DNA from: Allobosea sp. Tri-44
Lineage (GTDB): Bacteria; Pseudomonadota; Alphaproteobacteria; Rhizobiales; Beijerinckiaceae
Direction: 5' to 3'
Length of the DNA: 64,000 bases
Assembly: GCF_004123845.1 (NCBI RefSeq)
Contig: NZ_NBDP01000030.1
Coordinates: 806,001 to 870,000 of the forward strand
Made by a program: the position numbers and the translations under genes. Below the pieces are notes generated by a model. The model made no database searches. It had not been told where the DNA came from and saw only the letters and a program-made list of their open reading frames with translations. Below, piece by piece: positions 37,552 through 46,685 of the stretch; the first letter of the stretch is position 1, and the number at the start of each line of letters is the position of its first letter.

Positions 37552-38400
37552 ATGATGTCCAGCCTGACCCGCGCCGTGGCCCTGGCGATTGGTCTTGTTA
37601 CCCTGCTCGCGGTGCCCGCGATTGCCGGGGGCTATGAGCGCGTCCGCATTCCCCATGACGACTACCAGCTCGATGCGGTGCTGTTCCGCCCGCCGGGGCC
37701 CGGTCCTTTCCCAGCCGTCGTCGCGCTGCATGGCTGCGGCGGACTCTGGCGCGAGCCGGACAAGCTCTCATTGCGACACAGCGACTGGGGCGAGCGCCTG
37801 GCCGCGACGGGCCTGATCGTGCTGATGCCCGACAGCTACGGCTCGCGCGGACTCGGCTCGCAATGCGGCGTCAAGGACGTGACCATCCGCGCCAGCCGCG
37901 AGCGCGTGGGTGACGCGATGGCAGCGCGGCGCTGGCTGCAGGAGCGGCCCGATGTGCGCCGCGACGCGATCGCGCTGCTCGGCTGGTCGGGCGGCGGCTC
38001 CACCATCCTCGCCGCGATCCGGAAGGATCGCAGGCCCGCCGACCGCCAGCCCGATTTTGTGCGTGCCGTGGCGTTCTATCCCGGTTGCCGGACGCAATCG
38101 GAATCCGGCAGCTTCGAGGCCCGCCTGCCGACCCTGATCCTGATGGGCGATGCCGACGACTGGACGCCGCCCGCCCCTTGCGACTTCCTCGCCAAGGCCG
38201 CCCGCGCACGCGGCGAGCCGGTCGAGATCGTGCTCTATCCCGGAGCCGTGCATGATTTCGACCATCCGCGCCTGGACCGGCGCGAGAAGGAAGGCGTCGC
38301 CTATTCCGCCTCCGGTACCGGCAAGGTCACCGTGGGAACCGACCCGGCGGCGCGCGACGACGCAATCAGGCGGGTCAAGGCTTTCCTGATGGGCAAGTGA
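37552..38400 (+). CDS. Secreted dienelactone hydrolase-like alpha/beta hydrolase
   Basis: 282 residues from ATG 37552 with a signal peptide (core LALAIGLVTLLAV, cleavage after AIA). Nucleophile elbow GWSGGGS with Ser where classical dienelactone hydrolases have Cys, acid in MGDADDWTP and histidine in PGAVHDFDHP. HGCGG oxyanion motif present. A periplasmic esterase is likely; the substrate is unknown. In-frame TTG 37513 or GTG 37534 would add residues before the signal core. Confidence 0.87.
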   Translation: MMSSLTRAVALAIGLVTLLAVPAIAGGYERVRIPHDDYQLDAVLFRPPGPGPFPAVVALHGCGGLWREPDKLSLRHSDWGERLAATGLIVLMPDSYGSRGLGSQCGVKDVTIRASRERVGDAMAARRWLQERPDVRRDAIALLGWSGGGSTILAAIRKDRRPADRQPDFVRAVAFYPGCRTQSESGSFEARLPTLILMGDADDWTPPAPCDFLAKAARARGEPVEIVLYPGAVHDFDHPRLDRREKEGVAYSASGTGKVTVGTDPAARDDAIRRVKAFLMGK

Positions 38401-38514
38401 CGCCCCCGGCCACCTTCCTTATGGACATGGCATCACGCGCTTCCTAGGCTTGTTCGTGGCTCTCAGCAGCTCCGCTGCAGCCCAAAAAGAAACATGCCAC
38501 CAGGGGGAAGCTCA

Positions 38515-39489
38515 ATGATCCGCTTGACCGGCGCCGCGGCAGCCATCTGCGCGCTCACCGCAACAGCCAGTGCACAATCCACCAAGGACATGCCGCCGCG
38601 AGTCGAGCTTCATGCCTTCCCGTCTCTCACCATCAGCGACAGCCAGTTCCTGGCGGGCGACGACAAGGGCAAGGACGTCACCCTGACTGGCGCCTTCAGT
38701 ATCGCCCAGGGCTCCGGTCGCCTGCCGGTCGCTGTATTAATGCATGGTTCCGGCGGCATAGGCGGCAATATCGAACACTGGAAGCGCCAGCTCCACGCGG
38801 TCGGCGTCTCGACCTTCGTCATCGACGGCTTGACCGGCCGCGGACTGATGCGTGTCGGCGATAATCAAGCGGCGCTGGGTCGGCTCAACTTCATCCTCGA
38901 CATCTATCGCTCGCTCGACATTCTGGCGAAGCATCCGCGCGTCGACCCGAACAAGATCGTAATGATGGGTTTCTCGCGCGGCGGGCAGGCGGCCCTTTAT
39001 TCGAGTGTCAGCCGGTTCCAGAAGCTCTGGAACAGGAGTGGCGCAGACTTCGCCGCCTATGTCGTGTTCTATCCGGATTGCGCGACGACCTATCGCAACG
39101 ATGCCGAGGTCTCCAAACGCCCGATCCGCATCTTTCACGGCACGCCCGACGACTATAACCCGGTTTCGCCCTGCAAAGCCTTCGTCGAACGCCTGAAGGC
39201 CCAAGGCGCGGATGTCCAGCTGACCGAATATCCGAATGCGCCGCATGGCTTCGACAATCCACTCGGGGCGAATCCGCCTGTCGCCGCGCGAGCCGATCAG
39301 ACCGTCCGTCAGTGCCGTATCCGGGAAGACGACAGCGCCGCACTGATCAACGAAGCGACGAAAGTCCGTTTCACTTATGGCGACGAGTGCGTGCGCACGG
39401 GCCCGACAGTCGGGGCCGATCCGGAGGCGACCCGGGCAGCCACAAGCACGGTCATCGACTTCGTGACGACCGCCGTCGGCTCAAAATAG
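38515..39489 (+). CDS. Secreted dienelactone hydrolase-like alpha/beta hydrolase (second copy)
   Basis: 324 residues from ATG 38515, which has GGGGGAAG five bases upstream. Signal peptide cleaved after ASA at about 20. Oxyanion motif LMHGSGGIGG, nucleophile GFSRGGQAA, acid in FHGTPDDYNP, histidine in NAPHGFDNP. Longer than its neighbour by an extra C-terminal segment with two cysteines (RQCRIRED, GDECVRTG) that may form a disulfide. The two genes are 114 bases apart with similar folds but low visible similarity, so probably not a recent duplication. Confidence 0.87.
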   Translation: MIRLTGAAAAICALTATASAQSTKDMPPRVELHAFPSLTISDSQFLAGDDKGKDVTLTGAFSIAQGSGRLPVAVLMHGSGGIGGNIEHWKRQLHAVGVSTFVIDGLTGRGLMRVGDNQAALGRLNFILDIYRSLDILAKHPRVDPNKIVMMGFSRGGQAALYSSVSRFQKLWNRSGADFAAYVVFYPDCATTYRNDAEVSKRPIRIFHGTPDDYNPVSPCKAFVERLKAQGADVQLTEYPNAPHGFDNPLGANPPVAARADQTVRQCRIREDDSAALINEATKVRFTYGDECVRTGPTVGADPEATRAATSTVIDFVTTAVGSK

Positions 39490-39503
39490 CGCGCGGCGGA
39501 CGT

Positions 39504-40274
39504 TCAGCGCACCGAGGCTGCGAGCGTCACTGCCGGCTTGTCGCCCAGAAGCGAGCGGGCGATGTCCTGGGCGAGGCAAGCATAGCCGGCATCGCTCATA
39601 TGGAAGCGGTCGCCGGCGAGCGCGGCCATGAAACCAGCCTCGTCCTGCTGATACCAGCCCAGCATCGCCTGATAGCGCGACAGCACCGGGACGGCCTGCG
39701 CGCGCGCAGTCTCGGCGATGGCGTCGACATAGGCACGGTAGCGCGCCGTCTCCTTGATGCCGGGGTAGAACTGCGGATCGAGGATGACGAGCCGGGTACG
39801 GACCTGCTTGGCAGCGGCGATGCCATCGGCGACGAGATTGCGGAAGGTGCCGAGATCGCCGCCGGTGACGGCGTCGTTGGTGCCGACCTGCCAGATCACC
39901 AGATCGTAGCGGCCTTCCACCAGAGCGCTCTTGAGGCGCGACAGTGTCTGCGGCGCGGTCTCACCGCCGATACCGGCATTGACCATCTCGATGGAGCGGC
40001 CGGACAGGCCCTCGCGGAGCAGCGTGCCGAGCCGGGCCGGATAGGTCTTGTCCTTGCCGCTGGAGCCGATCCCCTCGGTCGAGGACGAGCCGATGGCGAG
40101 AATGCGCAGAGGCGCGCCGCCCCTGTTCCAGGCCGAAGCGAGATCGATGGCATCGCGTGTGAGCGTCGACGGCTTGCAGATGAATTCGGAGGCGCTCGCC
40201 TGCTGGGACTGCAGGCCCGCGAACGCAAGCATGGCAAAGGCGCAAGCAAGGCCTGTCCGGAAACCGGCGAGCAT
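39504..40274 (-). CDS. Secreted SGNH/GDSL hydrolase
   Basis: 256 residues with signal peptide (cleavage after ASA near 29). SGNH blocks are seen in order: block I AIGSSSTEGIGSS with nucleophile Ser, block II VNAGIGGETA, block III WQVGTNDAV, block V GDRFHMSDAGY with catalytic Asp-x-x-His (here DRFHMSD). Family members are esterases or polysaccharide deacetylases acting outside the cytoplasm. Convergent with the second alpha/beta hydrolase, 14 bases apart. Confidence 0.9.
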   Translation of the reverse strand: MLAGFRTGLACAFAMLAFAGLQSQQASASEFICKPSTLTRDAIDLASAWNRGGAPLRILAIGSSSTEGIGSSGKDKTYPARLGTLLREGLSGRSIEMVNAGIGGETAPQTLSRLKSALVEGRYDLVIWQVGTNDAVTGGDLGTFRNLVADGIAAAKQVRTRLVILDPQFYPGIKETARYRAYVDAIAETARAQAVPVLSRYQAMLGWYQQDEAGFMAALAGDRFHMSDAGYACLAQDIARSLLGDKPAVTLAASVR

Positions 40275-40386
40275 CTAGGAGCATCCCCCAACCGCTATCA
40301 GTCAGCGATTAGCCAGAGCTAGCTGAACGCTATCTGAACGGGACGAGGCTCATCGAAAACCGTGGTGAACGCAGGTTTTCCGAATC

Positions 40387-41910
40387 TCAGAACAGATCGC
40401 CCTGCCCGCCACCTCCGGCCGCCTTGCGCCCGGGTTGTCGCGGCGCCGGCGGCGCGGAGGTTCCACCCGGCACGACGGCGCCAAAGCTGCCATCGGCAAG
40501 CGTGACCTGGAGGGCCAATCCCGGCCTTGCCGCGGCCGCGCTGCGCAAGAGATTGCCGTCTTCGTCGCGCACCAGCGCATAGCCGCGCGCCAGCACCGCC
40601 TGCGGTCCGAGCGAGGCGGCCAGCGCCCAGACGCTCTCCAGCCGGTCGCGGCGACGCTGGAGCTGGCGCGAGAAGGCGGCGACCGCGCGTGCGGCGACGG
40701 CATCCAGCCGATCTCCGGCACGGGCAATCCGATCACGCTCGGTGCGAAGAAGCGCGCCGCGAGCCGCCGCAAGCCGCTTGCCGAGCCCATCAAGGCGGGC
40801 GGCATGGGTTTTCAGCCGCGCCGCCGGCGACTGCGTATGAAGGCGGCGGTCGAGCTGGGCGAGACGCTGTTCGTAAGCACGGGCATTGCGCGCCAGTGCC
40901 GGGCCGAGCCGCGTGGCCGCGAGATCGAGCCGCTGGCGCGGCGCGGCCAGCAGGTTCTCCGCCGTCGGCAGTGCGCGGGCGAGCGCGCGCAGGTCGCTAC
41001 GGCGACGTTCGGACAGGCGCAGCGTCGCGCCCGACAGCCGGCGCGACAGGTCGGTGACCTGCGCCAGCAATTCGGCACGCACCGGCACGACCTTCTCGGC
41101 CGCGCCGGTCGGCGTCGGCGCGCGCAGATCGGCGGCGTGGTCGATCAGGGTCACGTCGGTCTCGTGGCCGACGGCCGAGACCAGCGGGATCAGCGAGGCG
41201 GCGGCGGCGCGCACCACCACCTCCTCGTTGAAGCCCATCAGGTCTTCGAGCGAGCCGCCGCCGCGCGCGACGATGATCACATCCGGGCGCGGGATGCGGC
41301 CGCCTTCGGGGAGCGCGTTGAAGCCCGCGATCGCATTGGCGACCTCGGCCGCGCTGCTCTCGCCCTGGACGCGCACCGGCCAGACCAGGACATGGCGCGG
41401 AAAGCGTTCCTCCAGCCGGTGCAGGATGTCGCGAATGACGGCACCGGTTGGCGAGGTGATGACGCCGACGACGCGCGGCAGGAAGGGGATGAGCTGCTTG
41501 CGGCCGGCATCGAACAGGCCTTCGGCGGCGAGCTTCTTGCGGCGTTCCTCCAGCAGCGCCATCAGCGCGCCGATGCCGGCAGGTTCCAGCGAATCGATGA
41601 TGATCTGGTAGCTCGACTTGCCGGCGAAGGTCGTGATCTTGCCGGTGGCGATGACCTCGAGCCCTTCCTGGGGCTTGGTCTTCAGCCGGCCGAACACGCC
41701 CTTCCAGATCACAGCGTCGATCTTGGCGTTGGCGTCCTTCAGCGAGAAATAGACGTGGCCGGAGCCGACCGGGCCGCGATAGCCGGAGATTTCGCCGCGC
41801 ACGCGCACGAAGCCGAAGGCATCCTCCAGCGTGCGCTTGAGCGCGCCGGAGAGATCGGAGACCGACCATTCGGGGGCATTGCCGGGGGCTTGAGGCGATT
41901 CGCTGTCCAT
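40387..41910 (-). CDS. xseA: Exodeoxyribonuclease VII large subunit
   Basis: 507 residues. N-terminal OB fold ([46 protein letters not shown]), catalytic core with [42 protein letters not shown] and [28 protein letters not shown], then a long coiled coil and a Pro/Gly tail. XseA4 pairs with many XseB subunits to degrade single-stranded DNA. The partner xseB is not here. Divergent from purD with 92 bases between. Confidence 0.97.
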   Translation of the reverse strand: MDSESPQAPGNAPEWSVSDLSGALKRTLEDAFGFVRVRGEISGYRGPVGSGHVYFSLKDANAKIDAVIWKGVFGRLKTKPQEGLEVIATGKITTFAGKSSYQIIIDSLEPAGIGALMALLEERRKKLAAEGLFDAGRKQLIPFLPRVVGVITSPTGAVIRDILHRLEERFPRHVLVWPVRVQGESSAAEVANAIAGFNALPEGGRIPRPDVIIVARGGGSLEDLMGFNEEVVVRAAAASLIPLVSAVGHETDVTLIDHAADLRAPTPTGAAEKVVPVRAELLAQVTDLSRRLSGATLRLSERRRSDLRALARALPTAENLLAAPRQRLDLAATRLGPALARNARAYEQRLAQLDRRLHTQSPAARLKTHAARLDGLGKRLAAARGALLRTERDRIARAGDRLDAVAARAVAAFSRQLQRRRDRLESVWALAASLGPQAVLARGYALVRDEDGNLLRSAAAARPGLALQVTLADGSFGAVVPGGTSAPPAPRQPGRKAAGGGGQGDLF

Positions 41911-42002
41911 GGCGCGAACTTAGCGGCAGGAGGACGCAAGCAGAAGCGTTGCCCCGTCAGCCTGCGGCAGCTATTGCGCCTTTGAGCAAGCGGAGAGATG
42001 CG

Positions 42003-43283
42003 ATGAACATTCTTCTGATCGGGTCCGGCGGGCGCGAGCATGCCCTGGCCTGGGCGATCTCGGCCTCGCCGCTCTGCGACAAGCTCTTCATCGCGCCCGG
42101 CAATCCCGGCACCGGCCAATGCGGCGAGAATGTCGTGCTCGACATCGCAAACCACCGCGCCGTCGCCGATTTCTGCAGACTGCAGGGCGTCGGCCTCGTC
42201 GTGGTCGGGCCGGAAGGCCCGCTGGTCGACGGCATCACCGATGATCTCGAGGCCGCCGGGATCAAGACCTTCGGCCCGTCCAGGGCAGCCGCGCAGCTCG
42301 AAGGCTCGAAGGCCTTCACCAAGGAACTCTGCGCCGAGTTCGGCATCCCGACCGCCGCCTTCGCCCGCTTCAGCGACGAGGCTACAGCCCGGGCTTACGT
42401 TGCGAAGACCGGAGCGCCGCTGGTGATCAAGGCCGACGGGCTCGCCGCCGGCAAGGGCGTGGTCATGGCCGAGACCATCGAGCAGGCCAATGAGGCGCTG
42501 GCGATGATGTTCTCGGGCGGACTTGGCGCCGCCGGCGCCGAGGTCGTGATCGAGGAATGGATGATCGGCGAGGAAGCCAGCTTCTTCGCGCTCTGCGACG
42601 GCACGCATGCGCTCGCCCTCGCCTCGGCTCAGGACCACAAGCGCGTCGGCGATGGCGACACCGGCCCGAACACCGGCGGCATGGGCGCCTATTCGCCGGC
42701 GCCGGTGATGACCAAGGCTCTGGAGGAGCGCGTCATGGCCGAGATCATCGCGCCAACATTGGCGGGCATGAACCAGCGCGGCGCGCCGTTCAAAGGCATT
42801 CTCTATGCCGGGCTGATGATCACGGCTGATGGTCCGAAGCTGATCGAATACAATACCCGCTTCGGCGACCCCGAATGCGAGGTGCTGATGCCGCGCCTGA
42901 AGAGCGACATCGTGCCGGCATTGCTAGCCGCGCGCGACGGCGTGCTGAACGCCGTCGATCTGCGCTGGTCGGAACAGGCGGCGCTGACTGTCGTGATGGC
43001 CGCAAACGGCTACCCAGCCACGCCGGAGAAGGGCAGCATCATCAAGGGCATCGAGAAGGCTGCCGCCGAAAAGGACGTGCTGGTCTTCCATGCCGGCACC
43101 CAGGCGAAGGGCGACGACCTTGTCGCCAATGGCGGGCGGGTGCTCAATGTGGTGGCGCTCGGCAAGAGCGTCAGCGAGGCGCAGGCCAAGGCTTACAAGG
43201 CCGTCGACCTGATCGACTGGCCGGGCGGCTTCTGCCGGCGCGATATCGGCTGGCAGGCGGTCAAGCGCGAGCGCGAAGGCTGA
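42003..43283 (+). CDS. purD: Phosphoribosylamine-glycine ligase
   Basis: 426 residues. Begins [17 protein letters not shown], the GAR synthetase signature, and continues with the ATP-grasp [12 protein letters not shown] and [14 protein letters not shown], then [19 protein letters not shown] and [15 protein letters not shown]. Second step of purine synthesis. ATG 42003 with GGAGAG seven bases upstream; an open extension upstream has no signal. Confidence 0.98.
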   Translation: MNILLIGSGGREHALAWAISASPLCDKLFIAPGNPGTGQCGENVVLDIANHRAVADFCRLQGVGLVVVGPEGPLVDGITDDLEAAGIKTFGPSRAAAQLEGSKAFTKELCAEFGIPTAAFARFSDEATARAYVAKTGAPLVIKADGLAAGKGVVMAETIEQANEALAMMFSGGLGAAGAEVVIEEWMIGEEASFFALCDGTHALALASAQDHKRVGDGDTGPNTGGMGAYSPAPVMTKALEERVMAEIIAPTLAGMNQRGAPFKGILYAGLMITADGPKLIEYNTRFGDPECEVLMPRLKSDIVPALLAARDGVLNAVDLRWSEQAALTVVMAANGYPATPEKGSIIKGIEKAAAEKDVLVFHAGTQAKGDDLVANGGRVLNVVALGKSVSEAQAKAYKAVDLIDWPGGFCRRDIGWQAVKREREG

Positions 43284-43301
43284 CAGGAAGGTCGCGACGT
43301 C

Positions 43302-43330
43302 GTATATATCGAGAGACGATCGATATATAC
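43302..43330. promoter_or_regulatory. Palindromic operator of vapBC
   Basis: Perfect 10-bp arms GTATATATCG / CGATATATAC separated by 9 bases, ending 11 bases before the vapB start. AT-rich palindromes at this position are the usual autoregulatory site for VapBC complexes. The arm TATATA could also be part of the promoter. Confidence 0.75.
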
Positions 43331-43341
43331 ACGAGGATGCC

Positions 43342-43590
43342 ATGGCCATCCTGATCAAGGACCCGGATGCGGACCGAATCGTGAGGGAACTCGCGGCCCG
43401 GACCGGCGAGACGATCACCGAGGCGGTCAAAGCGGCGGCGCAAGAGCGTCTGGCACGCTTGCCGAAGCGGGGGCGGATCGACATGGAAAAGGTCGAGAAG
43501 CTGCTGGCTGAAATCCGAACCTATCGGGTCGACGATCCGAGAACCGATGACGAGATCATCGGCTATGATGAGAACGGCCTGCCATCGTGA
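43342..43590 (+). CDS. vapB: Antitoxin VapB (PSK-type transcription factor family)
   Basis: 82 residues. N-terminal DNA-binding part MAILIKDPDADRIVRELAARTGETITEAVKAAAQERLARL, a helical arm and an acidic C-terminal end (DDPRTDDEIIGYDENG) expected to block the toxin active site. ACGAGG before ATG at 43342. The stop overlaps the toxin start (GTGA). Very likely represses itself at the palindrome just upstream. Confidence 0.92.
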   Translation: MAILIKDPDADRIVRELAARTGETITEAVKAAAQERLARLPKRGRIDMEKVEKLLAEIRTYRVDDPRTDDEIIGYDENGLPS

Positions 43591-44009
43591 CGGCTGATGC
43601 GATCGTCGTCGACAGCTCGGCCATTGTTGCGATCCTGCTTGAGGAGCCGGAAGCTCGATCGTTCTTGGAACGGTTGAGCTTCAGTCCTCGAAATATCTGC
43701 TCGGCCATGAGCTTCGTGGAGTGCGTCATGGTGCTTTCGACGCGGGCACCCGGGCTATCTCTGGAGCGCTTCACTCAGTCCATGTCGGATTTCGCCATCG
43801 ATATCGCTCCTGCCGATCCAGCCCAGGCTTCTATTGCCGCGAACGCCTTCCTGCGCTTCGGCAAGGGCCGCCACCCCGCCAAGCTCAACCTCGGCGACTG
43901 CTTTTCCTACGCTCTTGCCAAATCTTTGAACGCGTCTCTGCTCTACAAGGGCGAGGATTTCGGCCGGACCGACATCGTTCCGGCCGTCGCACAGGGCGCC
44001 CAACCATGA
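43587..44009 (+). CDS. vapC: Ribonuclease VapC toxin (PIN domain)
   Basis: 140 residues. PIN-domain acids are present: D9 in VVDSSA, E42-E46 region in SFVECVMVL, D100 in LNLGDCFSYALAK, and the last acidic site in LYKGEDFGRTDI. Mg-dependent RNase that cuts tRNA or other RNA when VapB is degraded. GTG start overlapping vapB, stop overlapping the following hydrolase start (ATGA), so three genes form one coupled transcript. Confidence 0.93.
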   Translation: MTADAIVVDSSAIVAILLEEPEARSFLERLSFSPRNICSAMSFVECVMVLSTRAPGLSLERFTQSMSDFAIDIAPADPAQASIAANAFLRFGKGRHPAKLNLGDCFSYALAKSLNASLLYKGEDFGRTDIVPAVAQGAQP

Positions 44010-44920
44010 CCAATATCGACAGCCTCTTCCCCGGCTTCAAACCGCACTGGATCGACGGGCCGGTCGGCAAGATCTTCGCCCGTGTCGGCGGCGAGGGACC
44101 GCCGCTCGTGCTGATCCACGGCTTTCCTCAGACCCATGCCGAATGGCACGAAATGGCGGGCGAGCTGGCGAAGACCCATACCGTCGTCTGCCCGGATCTG
44201 CGCGGCTATGGCTGGTCGGCCGCACCGCATGGCGATGGCGGCAAGGCGCTCTACAGCAAGCGCGGCATGGGCGAGGACATTGTCGCCGTAATGAGCGCGC
44301 TCGGCTTCAACCGCTTCGCGGTGATCGGCCATGACCGCGGCGCCCGCGTCGCCTATCGCCTCGCGCTCGACCATCCCGGCCGGGTCGAGCGGCTCGTCCT
44401 GCTCGACATTCTGCCAACCGTGTCGATGTGGGAGGGCATGAACGCGGCGCGCGCCATGCAGGTCTATCACTGGACCTTCCTGGCCCAGCCCGAGCCGGTG
44501 CCGGAAAAACTGATCCAGGCCGACCCCACCGGCTGGCTCGACCACACGATCGCGAGCTGGACGCGGGCCAAGAAAATCGAGGCCTTTCACCCGCTGGCGA
44601 TGGCGGCCTACGCCGACTCCTTCAACGACCCCGCGCGCATCCATGCCGCCTGCGAGGATTATCGTGCCGGCGCCACCACCGATCTCGAACACGACAAGGC
44701 CGATCTCGGGGCGGGGAAAAAGATCCTCTGCCCCGTCCTGGCGCTATGGGGCGAGGCCGGCATCCCGGCCAAGGGCGCGAGTCCGCTCGAGATCTGGCGC
44801 GAGACCTTCGCCCCGCAGGCGGATGGCCAGGCGATCGTCAGCGGCCACTTTCTGCCGGAGGAGAATCCGCAGGACACGCTCGCGGCAGTGAAACCTTTCC
44901 TCGCAAGGGAGGTTGCCTGA
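44006..44920 (+). CDS. Alpha/beta hydrolase, fluoroacetate (haloacetate) dehalogenase-like
   Basis: 304 residues. All catalytic and halide-binding positions of the Rhodopseudomonas fluoroacetate dehalogenase can be placed at the same numbers: nucleophile D110, R111 and R114 (GHDRGAR), D134 (LLDILP), halide pocket H155-W156 (YHW) and Y219 (DYRAG); the base His is H281 (SGHFL). A Ser-to-Asp nucleophile identifies the dehalogenase/epoxide hydrolase branch. It should hydrolyse a C-X bond through an ester intermediate; activity on fluoroacetate or chloroacetate is inference. ATGA overlap with vapC. Confidence 0.88.
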   Translation: MTNIDSLFPGFKPHWIDGPVGKIFARVGGEGPPLVLIHGFPQTHAEWHEMAGELAKTHTVVCPDLRGYGWSAAPHGDGGKALYSKRGMGEDIVAVMSALGFNRFAVIGHDRGARVAYRLALDHPGRVERLVLLDILPTVSMWEGMNAARAMQVYHWTFLAQPEPVPEKLIQADPTGWLDHTIASWTRAKKIEAFHPLAMAAYADSFNDPARIHAACEDYRAGATTDLEHDKADLGAGKKILCPVLALWGEAGIPAKGASPLEIWRETFAPQADGQAIVSGHFLPEENPQDTLAAVKPFLAREVA

Positions 44921-44947
44921 GCGGCTCCCGCACCGCAACATCAGGCC

Positions 44948-45823
44948 ATGACCAGCGTCTCCAGCCCTCTCGCCCGCCTGCCCGATCCGTCCGGCCCCGA
45001 GCTCGTCCTCGTGCTCGGTTCCGGCGGCGCGCGCGGCCTCAGCCATATCCCGGTGCTGGAGGCGCTCGACGAGCTCGGCCTGAAGCCGGCGTTGATCGCC
45101 GGCTCGTCTATGGGCGCGATCGTCGGTGCCGCCTATGCCGCCGGGCTCTCCGGCCGCGACTTACGCGCCCATGTCGAGGCAAGCTTCCGCGACCGGGCCC
45201 GAGTGATTGCCCGGTTGCTCGAAGCGCGCATCGGCAAGATCGCCGATCTCTGGCGCGGCGGGCTCGGCAATCCCGTGCTGATCGATGGCGAGCGCCTGCT
45301 CGACCTGTTCTGGCCGCAGGTCGTGCCCGATCGCTTCGAAGAACTCGGCATCCCCTTCCTCTGCGTCGCGACCGACTACCATCTGCATGACGAGGTCGTC
45401 CTCGGCAGCGGCCCGCTGACGCCGGCCGTCGCCGCCTCGCTGGCGATTCCCGGCCTGGTCAAGCCGGTGACGATCGGCGGGCGGGTGCTGATCGATGGCG
45501 GCGCCATCAATCCCCTGCCCTATGACCGCCTGCTCGGCCCGGGGCGCCTCGTGCTCGCGGTCGATACAAGCGCACCGGCGACCGTCAGCGACAGCCGTGT
45601 GCCCGAACCATTGGAAGCGATGGTCGGCGTCTCGCAGATCCTGACGCGGGCGCTGGTCCAGCGCATGATCGAGCGCCAGCCGCCGGACATCCTGATCCGA
45701 GCAGGCGGCGAAGGGTTCGGCGGGCTCGATTTCTTCCGCTGGCAGGCGATCCTCGAGGCCGCGCAGCCAGCGAAGGAGGAGGTCAAGCGGAGACTGTCAG
45801 AGGCGCTCGAACGGGCGGCGTGA
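44948..45823 (+). CDS. Patatin-like phospholipase family protein (RssA-like)
   Basis: 291 residues. Glycine-rich oxyanion loop LGSGGARGLSH (23-33), nucleophile elbow GSSMG with S54 and the catalytic dyad Asp in LIDGGAINPLP. Soluble, no signal peptide; RssA-type proteins are cytosolic lipid acyl hydrolases or uncharacterised. The dehalogenase ends 27 bases upstream. Its last 41 bases overlap the convergent ArsR gene. Confidence 0.92.
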   Translation: MTSVSSPLARLPDPSGPELVLVLGSGGARGLSHIPVLEALDELGLKPALIAGSSMGAIVGAAYAAGLSGRDLRAHVEASFRDRARVIARLLEARIGKIADLWRGGLGNPVLIDGERLLDLFWPQVVPDRFEELGIPFLCVATDYHLHDEVVLGSGPLTPAVAASLAIPGLVKPVTIGGRVLIDGGAINPLPYDRLLGPGRLVLAVDTSAPATVSDSRVPEPLEAMVGVSQILTRALVQRMIERQPPDILIRAGGEGFGGLDFFRWQAILEAAQPAKEEVKRRLSEALERAA

Positions 45824-46529
45824 CCGCGTCGGGCTCATCGCAGCGGAAGCCCGGCAGACCAGCCTCCAGCGCTATGCGCCCCTCTTCTGTCAGGATCACG
45901 GCACGGCTGTCCCTGATCCGGGTCACCCAGCCGTCCTCGAAGCAGCGGCAAGCCAGCGCCGCGGCGAGCGAGCCGGCGAGATGCGGGCGGCGCTCACTCC
46001 AGTCGAGACAGGGACGCAGCGCGGCCCGCTTGCCCTTGCTTGCGGTCGCGGGATCGACGCCAAGCCCGGCGAAGAGCGCGACACCGGAGCGCGTCAGCCC
46101 ATAGCCGCCATCGGCGACGGTGAGATGCCCGCCGGCGACGAGCGCATCATGGATCGCGATGCCCAGCCGTCCGGCGAAATGATCGTAGCAGGTACGCGCT
46201 CGGGCGAGGTCCGCGCCGACACGCGACGGCAGCCGCCGCCCGTTCGCCTGCCCGCCGGAAAGCACCATCAACCCTTCCAGCGCCGCAGCAACCTCCGGCC
46301 CGGCGAGCCGGTAATAACGATGGCGGCCCTGCACGGCGACGCCGAGCAGGCCGCCCTGCATCAGCTTGGCGAGATGGCCGCTCGCGGTCTGCGGCGCGAC
46401 ACCGGCGAGGAAGGCGAGTTCCTTCGCCGTCAGCGCGCGCCCGTCCATCAGCGCATGCAGCATGTTGGCGCGGGCCGGATCGCCCATCAGATGGGCGATC
46501 TCGGCGAGATAGGGTCCGTGCATGGCCAT
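45783..46529 (-). CDS. ArsR-family regulator with long C-terminal extension
   Basis: 248 residues. Winged helix at 1-90: YLAEIAHLMGDPARANMLHALMDGRALTAKELAFLAGVAPQTASGHLAKLMQGGLL. No CVC metal-binding cysteines in the recognition helix. About 150 residues follow, with a Cys-rich stretch (LRPCLDWSERRPHL, ALACRCFEDGW) that could be the sensor. Convergent overlap of 41 bases with the patatin gene. Divergent from a TauE exporter with an inverted repeat in the gap. Confidence 0.88.
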   Translation of the reverse strand: MAMHGPYLAEIAHLMGDPARANMLHALMDGRALTAKELAFLAGVAPQTASGHLAKLMQGGLLGVAVQGRHRYYRLAGPEVAAALEGLMVLSGGQANGRRLPSRVGADLARARTCYDHFAGRLGIAIHDALVAGGHLTVADGGYGLTRSGVALFAGLGVDPATASKGKRAALRPCLDWSERRPHLAGSLAAALACRCFEDGWVTRIRDSRAVILTEEGRIALEAGLPGFRCDEPDAVTPPVRAPLTVSA

Positions 46530-46592
46530 GGCTCAACGCCTCCAGTGTGGCTGCCATGATGACGTCCGCGCCTGCTGAGGCAAGCAAGGACG

Positions 46593-46610
46593 CTACGGCC
46601 GAGACCGTAG
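46593..46610. promoter_or_regulatory. Inverted repeat in the arsR-like/tauE divergent gap
   Basis: CTACGG-CCGAGA-CCGTAG, 6-bp arms, 64 bases before the regulator start and 76 before the exporter start. Candidate operator for the adjacent ArsR-type regulator; the arms are short, so this could be chance. Confidence 0.4.
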
Positions 46611-46685
46611 TATCCGCTCGCGACAGGAACGGGCAGGACTGCGACAAGCGATCCAACGCAATCGACCGACAGGGCCGGCAGGATC

